NCBI GenBank assembly: GCA_035541195.1
Contig: DATKNU010000112.1
Span: 1 to 5,628 of the forward strand
Origin: Muellerivita sp035541195
Lineage (GTDB): Bacteria; Oederibacteriota; Muellerivitia; Muellerivitales; Muellerivitaceae
DNA length: 5,628 bases
Direction: 5' to 3'
A program made the position numbers and the translations under genes. This document shows, one piece after another, positions 1 to 4,404 of this stretch (the stretch's first letter is position 1; each line of letters starts with the position of its first letter). The notes under the pieces are model-generated. The model searched no databases. It was not told where the DNA came from and was given only the letters and a program-made list of their open reading frames with translations.

Positions 1-97
1 CACCACAAAGTTCACGAAGTACGCAAAGTTGAAACCAAGAAAGAATCGGGCTTAACGGATTTTGACTTACTGCGTGCACTTGGTGCGCTTCGTGGTA
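1..97. repeat. Long imperfect inverted repeat with 9-nt tandem units, downstream of lolD
   Basis: The left arm (4-30) is three consecutive nonamers, CACAAAGTT, CACGAAGTA and CGCAAAGTT. The right arm, read on the minus strand from 94 to 68, is CACGAAGCG, CACCAAGTG and CACGCAGTA. The arms pair in register without gaps. The basal ten positions (1-10 with 88-97) all pair if G-U is allowed, the second nonamer pair matches at 8 of 9 and the innermost pair is weaker. The loop is about 37 nt (31-67). The element begins 9 nt past the lolD stop codon, so it would form the 3' end of the lolD transcript. The left boundary touches the window edge, so the element may continue outside. It resembles CACGAAG-type intergenic repeats that I remember from many environmental genomes, but no search was possible. 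Its role is unknown: transcript 3'-end structure, terminator, or a dispersed non-autonomous repeat. Confidence 0.75.
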
Positions 98-106
98 AAC
101 CTGGCG

Positions 107-787
107 TTAATTCTTCCGCTTCACGACCTGGCCGTCGCTCAAGCTCAGGATATGGTCGGCCCGCTTGGCCAGGGGCTCATAGTGGGTGACCACGATGAGG
201 GTCCGGCCTTCCTTCTGGCAAATTTCCCAAAGCGCGTCGTGGATTCCCTCGGCGGTCTTGAGGTCCAAGTTGCCCGTGGGCTCGTCCGCCAGGATGATTT
301 CGGGCTCGTTCATGAGCGCCCGGCAAACCGCCACGCGTTGTTGTTCCCCGCCCGAAAGCTCGCCGGGCTTATGCGAGGCGCGGTTGGCGAGTCCCACGTG
401 GGAGAGGAGCTTTCGCGCCCGGGCCTCGCATTCCTCGGAGGATTTGCGGGCGATATGGCCGGCCAACATGATGTTTTCCAGCGCCGTGAGTTCGGGCATC
501 AGGTAATGGAATTGGAAGACGAACCCGAAAATCTTGTTGCGCCAGCGGGCCAATTCCTCGTTGCCCAGGTCATAAAGGGACTTGCCGCGGCACCAGACCT
601 TGCCCTCCGACGGCTTGCCGAGCCCGCCCAAAAGGGTCAAAAGCGTGCTCTTGCCCGAACCCGAAGGCCCCAGGATGACCGTGATGTCGCCCGCGTCCAG
701 CGAGAAGTTGACCTTCCTCAGGGCGCGGATCTCCTCGCCGTCCATGAAATAGCTCTTGGTGACGTCCTCGACTCGGATGACTTCCAC
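107..787 (-). CDS. lolD: Lipoprotein-releasing system ATP-binding protein LolD
   Basis: This is the ABC ATPase that powers release of outer-membrane lipoproteins from the inner membrane to the periplasmic carrier LolA. It works as a dimer on the cytoplasmic face of the permease. The 226-residue product shows, in order, an A-loop Tyr (about 13), Walker A GPSGSGKS (40-47), the Q-loop with the LolD-typical stretch FQFHYLMPELTALEN (91-105), signature LSGGEQQR (144-151), Walker B IILADE (164-169) and the H-loop His (202). E. coli LolD is about 233 residues, so the length fits. I chose the GTG at 787-785. The frame stays open upstream to 1000, but that part lies inside the permease gene and has no ABC similarity. 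The GTG follows a G-rich ribosome binding site 8 nt after the permease stop, and it keeps the A-loop, which the next in-frame ATG would remove. His202 is followed by Tyr rather than the common Asp. Co-transcription and coupling with the permease gene are inferred. Confidence 0.95.
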   Translation of the reverse strand: MEVIRVEDVTKSYFMDGEEIRALRKVNFSLDAGDITVILGPSGSGKSTLLTLLGGLGKPSEGKVWCRGKSLYDLGNEELARWRNKIFGFVFQFHYLMPELTALENIMLAGHIARKSSEECEARARKLLSHVGLANRASHKPGELSGGEQQRVAVCRALMNEPEIILADEPTGNLDLKTAEGIHDALWEICQKEGRTLIVVTHYEPLAKRADHILSLSDGQVVKRKN

Positions 788-797
788 GGGGCCCCCT
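788..797 (-). promoter_or_regulatory. Ribosome binding site deciding the lolD GTG start
   Basis: On the minus strand the permease stop TAG runs directly into GGGG followed by CCCC and the GTG start. The AGGGGG run (797-792) can pair with the anti-Shine-Dalgarno sequence, with one G-U pair, at a short spacing of 4 nt. The whole 8-nt gap is the palindrome GGGGCCCC. Translation of lolD is probably coupled to termination on the permease gene. Confidence 0.55.
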
Positions 798-2049
798 ACT
801 CGTACCGGATCGCGTCGACGGGCTCGAGCTTCGCCGCCTGACGCGCCGGATAAAGGGTGGCCAAAAAGCAAAGGACCACGGCCATCACGGGCACCACGAC
901 ATAACTGATGAAGGGGTCCACCTTGACCGGCAAGCGGTCGATGTAATAGACCATCCCGCCCCCGGGGATATGGATGGGCACTAGGGCGATGATCTCGCAA
1001 AGGATGAATCCGATGACAACCCCCAGCAGGATGCCCAAGACCCCGATGAGCATCCCCTCGAACATGAAAATGGCGGTCACGCTTTTATCCGTGGCGCCCA
1101 TGGCCTTCAGGATCCCGATTTCCTTGGTCTTCTCGATCACCATCATGGTGAGCGGGTTCACGATGTTCAGCGCCGCCACCAATACGATCAAGGAAAGGAT
1201 GATGCCCATCACGATTTTTTCCATGTGGATGGCCGTGAAGAGGTTTCGGTTCACCTGCAGCCAGTCCTGCACGAAATATTGGCCGTCAAAATTCTCGCGG
1301 ATCTGGCGGCCCACCTCGGGGGCCAGGTCCACATTGTCCATCTTCACGGCCACCCCGGTCACATTGTCCCCCAGGGCGTACATCTTTTGGGCGATGGGCA
1401 GGGCCACGTAGGCGAAGTCCGAGTCATAGTCATACATGCTGGTGGTGAAGATGCCCACCACTTGGAACTTCATGCTTTGGGGCGTCATCCCCAAGGGCGT
1501 CATCTGGAGGCTCGGCAAGAAGAGCAGGATGTCGTCCCCCAAGCCCACCTGCAGGCGTTGGGCCAACACGCTTCCCAGGAAGATGCGCGCTTCCCGCCCG
1601 CTGCCCTCGGTCGTGGGAGGTTTCAGGTCGGTGGCCTTTGCCTCAAAGAGATATTGGTTCAGGTCGGCCAGCGCCTGGGGATGGTCGGGGTCCAGGCCCC
1701 ACACCATGATGCCCACCGCCCGGTCCCGGGAACGGGCCAGGGCCTGGCCCTGCACATAGGGCCCGGCGGAAGCCACGTGGTCCATCTTGCCGATGGCCTG
1801 GGCGACATGCGCCGAGTTGGCCAGAGGCTGGTTGTGGTAACCCGACACCACGATATGCGGGTTGATGCCCACGATATCCTTCTTGAGCTCGGCGTCATAG
1901 CCGTTCATGACGGACAGCACCACGTTGAGCGCCATGACGCCGATGGAGACCCCGATGACCGAAAGCCAGGTCAAGACCGAGATGGCCGAGCGCTTGCGCT
2001 TGGAGCGCAGGTACCGCAAGCCCAGGAATATTTCATAAGGAAGATTCAA
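796..2049 (-). CDS. LolC/LolE-family lipoprotein-releasing ABC permease
   Basis: This inner-membrane subunit of the Lol exporter takes mature lipoproteins from the outer leaflet of the inner membrane and passes them to LolA. The 417-residue product has the family layout. A basic N-terminus (LRSKRKR, 14-20) precedes TM1 (about 22-48). A large MacB-like periplasmic domain (about 49-276) contains GINPHIVVSG. The C-terminal FtsX-type domain has TM2 (about 277-300), the cytoplasmic coupling segment EKTKEIGILKAMGAT (306-320), TM3 (about 326-355) and TM4 (about 380-400). It ends PVDAIRYE. E. coli LolC and LolE are 399 and 414 residues. The start is TTG at 2049-2047. An in-frame TGA lies four codons upstream, GAGAGG sits 5 nt before it, and no in-frame ATG lies nearby. 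Only one permease gene accompanies lolD, whereas E. coli has lolC and lolE. It could be a homodimeric LolF-like subunit, or a partner may lie elsewhere, so I leave the symbol blank. Confidence 0.93.
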   Translation of the reverse strand: MNLPYEIFLGLRYLRSKRKRSAISVLTWLSVIGVSIGVMALNVVLSVMNGYDAELKKDIVGINPHIVVSGYHNQPLANSAHVAQAIGKMDHVASAGPYVQGQALARSRDRAVGIMVWGLDPDHPQALADLNQYLFEAKATDLKPPTTEGSGREARIFLGSVLAQRLQVGLGDDILLFLPSLQMTPLGMTPQSMKFQVVGIFTTSMYDYDSDFAYVALPIAQKMYALGDNVTGVAVKMDNVDLAPEVGRQIRENFDGQYFVQDWLQVNRNLFTAIHMEKIVMGIILSLIVLVAALNIVNPLTMMVIEKTKEIGILKAMGATDKSVTAIFMFEGMLIGVLGILLGVVIGFILCEIIALVPIHIPGGGMVYYIDRLPVKVDPFISYVVVPVMAVVLCFLATLYPARQAAKLEPVDAIRYE

Positions 2050-2054
2050 TTGGG

Positions 2055-2060
2055 CCTCTC
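2055..2060 (-). promoter_or_regulatory. Ribosome binding site supporting the permease TTG start
   Basis: GAGAGG on the minus strand lies 5 nt before the TTG at 2049-2047. It starts directly after a T7 tract (2067-2061) that closes the upstream hairpin. Initiation and the hairpin/U-tract structure therefore touch each other, and folding or transcript ending there could affect permease translation. Confidence 0.6.
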
Positions 2061-2148
2061 AAAAAAATTTCACCGCAGAGACAAGGAGACAGGGTAAAAA
2101 AATCCGCTTTCAAAAAAATCTCTGCGTCTCCGCGGCTCCGTGGTGAAA
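2061..2148 (-). terminator. Possible intrinsic terminator or attenuator after lysS
   Basis: In a minus-strand transcript, the long hairpin formed by the octamer inverted repeat ends with GGTGAAA and is followed at once by U7 (2067-2061), the arrangement of a Rho-independent terminator. Against it, the stem is long, interrupted and A/U-rich at its base, and the loop is large, unlike a compact GC-rich terminator stem. If active it would lower readthrough from lysS into the permease and lolD genes. Partial termination is more plausible than complete termination, because no alternative promoter for the Lol genes is evident. Confidence 0.35.
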
Positions 2149-2151
2149 AAA
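2061..2151. repeat. Imperfect inverted repeat with 8-nt tandem units and A-tracts, between lysS and the Lol permease gene
   Basis: The left arm reads TTTCACC (2068-2074), then octamers GCAGAGAC (2075-2082) and AAGGAGAC (2083-2090). The right arm, on the minus strand from 2148, reads TTTCACC, then ACGGAGCC (2141-2134, sharing its first A with the preceding ACC region), GCGGAGAC (2133-2126) and GCAGAGAT (2125-2118). The base TTTCACC/GGTGAAA pairs perfectly and GGAGAC/GTCTCC pairs perfectly. A shifted register pairs CGCAGAGA (2074-2081) with TCTCTGCG (2119-2126) over 8 bp. Four A-tracts lie at 2061-2067, 2096-2102, 2112-2118 and 2146-2151. The element starts 4 nt after the lysS stop and fills nearly the whole 106-nt gap. 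It resembles CACCACGGAG-type intergenic repeats that I remember from many environmental genomes. This is unverified. Confidence 0.78.
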
Positions 2152-2155
2152 GCCT

Positions 2156-3661
2156 TCACTCAAACACCATCTTTTCCTCATCCTCCCGGTGTCGGAGCAA
2201 GGGAAATAAAATCACGTCGCGGATCGAGGGGCTGTCGGTTAAAAGCATGAGCAGGCGGTCGATGCCGATGCCCACGCCCCCCGCGGGCGGCATGCCGTAG
2301 GAAAGCGCCAGGATATAGTCCTCGTCCAGGTACATGCCTTCCTCGTCGCCGGCCTTGCGCAAGGCCACCTGCTTTTCGAAACGGCGGCGCTGGTCCACCG
2401 GGTCATTGAGCTCCGAGAACCCATTGGCGATCTCCCGGCCCAGCACGAAAAGCTCAAAACGCTCGGTCAACGCCGGGTTGTCGAATTTGGCCTTGGCCAG
2501 GGGCGAGACTTCCACCGGGAACTCGGTGATGAAGGTGGGTTGGAGGAGCTTGCCTTCCACCAATTCCCCGAAGAGCAGGTAAGCCAATTCGGCCTTGCTC
2601 AAGGAATCGATATGCTTCACCGAGGCCGAGGTGCCCCGCACCCGCTTCTTGAGTTCCTCGATGTCGGTCTTGTCGTAATCCACCCCGCCGATTTCCTTGA
2701 GGGCTTGCAACAGGGGCAGGCGCTTGAAGGGCGGCGTGAAGTCCAGTTCCTGGTCCCCCACCTTGATCTTCACCGACTGGCCCGCGGCCTGGGCGGCCTC
2801 GGCCAAAAGGTTCTCGGTGAGCGTCATGACCGTCTCATGGTCGCCATAGGCCTGGTAGGCTTCCAGCATGGTGAACTCGGGATTGTGCTTGATGCTGATG
2901 CCTTCGTTGCGGAAATTGCGGTTGATCTCATAAACCCGCTCCAGCCCGCCCACCAAGAGGCGCTTGAGGTAAAGCTCGGGCGCCACCCGCATGTAAAGGT
3001 CCATGTCCAGGGTGTTGTGGTGGGTCACGAAGGGCCTGGCCGCGGCGCCGCCGGGGATGGGGTGCATCATGGGCGTCTCAACCTCGAGGAACTTTTGGCC
3101 GTCCATATAACGGCGGATGGCCGCCACCACCTTGGAGCGGGTCTCGAAGGTCTTGCGCACATCCTCATTGACGATCAGGTCCACGTAACGGTGGCGGTAC
3201 CGGGCCTCCACGTCGGTGAGTCCGTGCCACTTTTCCGGCAAGGGATGCAGGGACTTGGAAAGCAGGGTGAAGGACTCGGCGTGCACGCTCACCTCGCCGG
3301 TCTTGGTCTTGAAGGGGAACCCCTTGACGCCGATGATGTCGCCCAGGTCCAGCATCTTGAAAACATCGTAGGCTTCGGGGCCTACGGCGTCGAGCTTCAC
3401 GTAGATCTGGATCTTGCCCTTGGCGTCCAAAAGGTGCGCGAAGGAGCTTTTGCCCATGCCCCGGATGGTGACCAAGCGCCCGGCGATGGAAACCTTGTCG
3501 GCCTCCCGGTGTTCGGAAGGCTGCAGGTCTTTATATTTGTCCAGGATCTCATTTGAATGATGCGTGGGGTCAAAACGGGTCGGATAGGGATTGATCCCCT
3601 TTTCCCGCAGCGCCTTGAGTTTGTCCAGGCGCACCTGGATGAATTCGTTCAATTCAGACAT
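2156..3661 (-). CDS. lysS: Lysyl-tRNA synthetase, class II
   Basis: This cytoplasmic homodimeric enzyme charges tRNA-Lys with lysine using ATP. The 501-residue product is close to E. coli LysS (505). It has an N-terminal helical lead, then an OB-fold anticodon-binding domain (about 56-135, with VSIAGRLVTIRGMGKSSFAH at 57-76). The class II catalytic core follows: motif 1 around FLEVETPMMHPIPGG (191-205, invariant Pro197), motif 2 FRNEGISIKHNPEFTMLE (250-267, Arg251 and Glu253) and motif 3 GGVGIGIDRLLML (461-473, Arg469). The bacterial LysS signatures EVSPLAK (384-390) and NGFSELNDP (413-421) are present. The ATG at 3661-3659 has GAAGGAAG 6 nt upstream and gives a normal N-terminus. It ends in a short charged tail after the usual FPLLR. 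It lies 20 nt after the methyltransferase gene, so it is probably co-transcribed with it. All key residues seem intact. Confidence 0.98.
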   Translation of the reverse strand: MSELNEFIQVRLDKLKALREKGINPYPTRFDPTHHSNEILDKYKDLQPSEHREADKVSIAGRLVTIRGMGKSSFAHLLDAKGKIQIYVKLDAVGPEAYDVFKMLDLGDIIGVKGFPFKTKTGEVSVHAESFTLLSKSLHPLPEKWHGLTDVEARYRHRYVDLIVNEDVRKTFETRSKVVAAIRRYMDGQKFLEVETPMMHPIPGGAAARPFVTHHNTLDMDLYMRVAPELYLKRLLVGGLERVYEINRNFRNEGISIKHNPEFTMLEAYQAYGDHETVMTLTENLLAEAAQAAGQSVKIKVGDQELDFTPPFKRLPLLQALKEIGGVDYDKTDIEELKKRVRGTSASVKHIDSLSKAELAYLLFGELVEGKLLQPTFITEFPVEVSPLAKAKFDNPALTERFELFVLGREIANGFSELNDPVDQRRRFEKQVALRKAGDEEGMYLDEDYILALSYGMPPAGGVGIGIDRLLMLLTDSPSIRDVILFPLLRHREDEEKMVFE

Positions 3662-3681
3662 GGTTGGCTTCCTTCATGGAT

Positions 3682-4404
3682 TCAGCGGCTTGGGGCCTTG
3701 ACCCCCACCGACAACAACGACAACCCCAGGGGTTTGGGCAGGTACTTCTCCACCGGGGTCACATATTTGAGGATCCGATCATAAAGTAGCATCTGGGCTT
3801 TGGGAATGATCTTGCGTCCCAAAAGCTTGCCGTTGACCCACCAGCCAAAAACGCCCAAAAGGTTCAAGTAGCGGCAATATTCCACCCGGAAACCCGCTTG
3901 GGACAGCTTTTGGTTGAGCGTGCGCTTGGTATAACGCCGGTGGTGGCCGTAGCTCTTGTCCATCGAACCATAAAGCCATTGAAAGGCCGGCACGAAAACC
4001 AGCAGGCGCCCGCCCGGCGGCAACAGCCCGTAAGCCGCCTCGATGAATTTTTGGTCCCCCTCAATATGCTCGAGCACGTTCACGGTCACCAGGGTGTCGG
4101 GCTTAAAGGCGCGGAAGTCCCCCAGGCCCCGCTTCAGGTCATAGCGGCCGAAGGAAATCCGGGGCTCGCCGCCCCAGCGTTTTTTCGCCGCCCGAAGGTA
4201 GCCCTCATGGATGTCCACCGCCAAGACCTTCCGCCCGCGGGCGAAAAAACCGGTCAGGTTTCCCGTGCCGCACCCCACTTCCAAGACGCGCCGCCCCAGA
4301 TAGCGTTCCACGTTGGAATAAATCCAACGGTTGTAATGGACCGCCTCGCTCAGGTCGTCCAGCGTTTCCCGCTGGCCGTCCCAGGGGCTTCGGGTCTTTT
4401 TCAC
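3682..4404 (-). CDS. Class I SAM-dependent methyltransferase
   Basis: The 240-residue product has a Rossmann-type methyltransferase fold. Motif I is VLEVGCGTG (40-48), the ribose-contacting acidic residue is Asp64 in VLAVDIHEGYL, an adenine-pocket candidate is Asp89, and the motif IV region is TVNVLEHIEGD (107-117). The stretch VPAFQWLYGSMDKSYGHHRR (138-157) is one I associate with methyltransferases found beside or fused to membrane glycosyltransferases of surface polysaccharide or lipid-glycan pathways. The hydrophobic C-terminal part (about 178-233, with a GWWVNGKLLGRKIIPKAQ stretch) suggests membrane contact. The start is GTG at 4404-4402. It overlaps the TGA of the preceding membrane protein gene as GTGA, with no strong ribosome binding site, so translational coupling is likely. 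The acceptor (sugar, lipid or other) cannot be read from the sequence. The fold is secure and the pathway is inferred from the neighbour. Confidence 0.88.
   Translation of the reverse strand: MKKTRSPWDGQRETLDDLSEAVHYNRWIYSNVERYLGRRVLEVGCGTGNLTGFFARGRKVLAVDIHEGYLRAAKKRWGGEPRISFGRYDLKRGLGDFRAFKPDTLVTVNVLEHIEGDQKFIEAAYGLLPPGGRLLVFVPAFQWLYGSMDKSYGHHRRYTKRTLNQKLSQAGFRVEYCRYLNLLGVFGWWVNGKLLGRKIIPKAQMLLYDRILKYVTPVEKYLPKPLGLSLLSVGVKAPSR

Noticed and set aside
1..97. CRISPR array or protein-coding HEVHEV-type repeat
   Set aside because: The units are 9 nt with no spacers and form inverted arms, which does not fit CRISPR. The in-frame readability of the 9-nt period is incidental, as no start and stop frame a plausible gene.
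62..841. 259-codon plus-strand open frame over lolD
   Set aside because: It lies antisense to a clear ABC ATPase with all motifs. Its translation has no recognisable domain and starts inside the hairpin repeat. It is a shadow of strong third-position G/C bias.
788..1000. N-terminal extension of lolD to an ATG-like start at 1000
   Set aside because: It would overlap the 3' end of the permease gene by about 200 nt, adds 71 residues rich in Arg/Gly/Pro with no ABC similarity, and makes the protein too long for LolD. The GTG at 787 is better.
1225..2097. 290-codon plus-strand open frame over the Lol permease
   Set aside because: Its His/Gln/Val/Gly-rich composition is typical of antisense reading of a GC-rich gene. 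It overlaps a well-supported permease and runs into the intergenic repeat.
2540..3556. 338-codon plus-strand open frame over lysS
   Set aside because: It is fully antisense to lysS, with low-complexity His/Leu/Gly-rich translation and no domain.
3654..3677. Tiny minus-strand ORF (7 codons) overlapping the lysS start, a possible leader peptide
   Set aside because: Its ATG lies inside the lysS ribosome binding region and it has no lysine-rich content or attenuator structure. A chance ORF is more likely.
3662..3681. Promoter between the methyltransferase and lysS
   Set aside because: The gap is 20 nt and is taken up by the lysS ribosome binding site. No room or -35/-10 pair was found.
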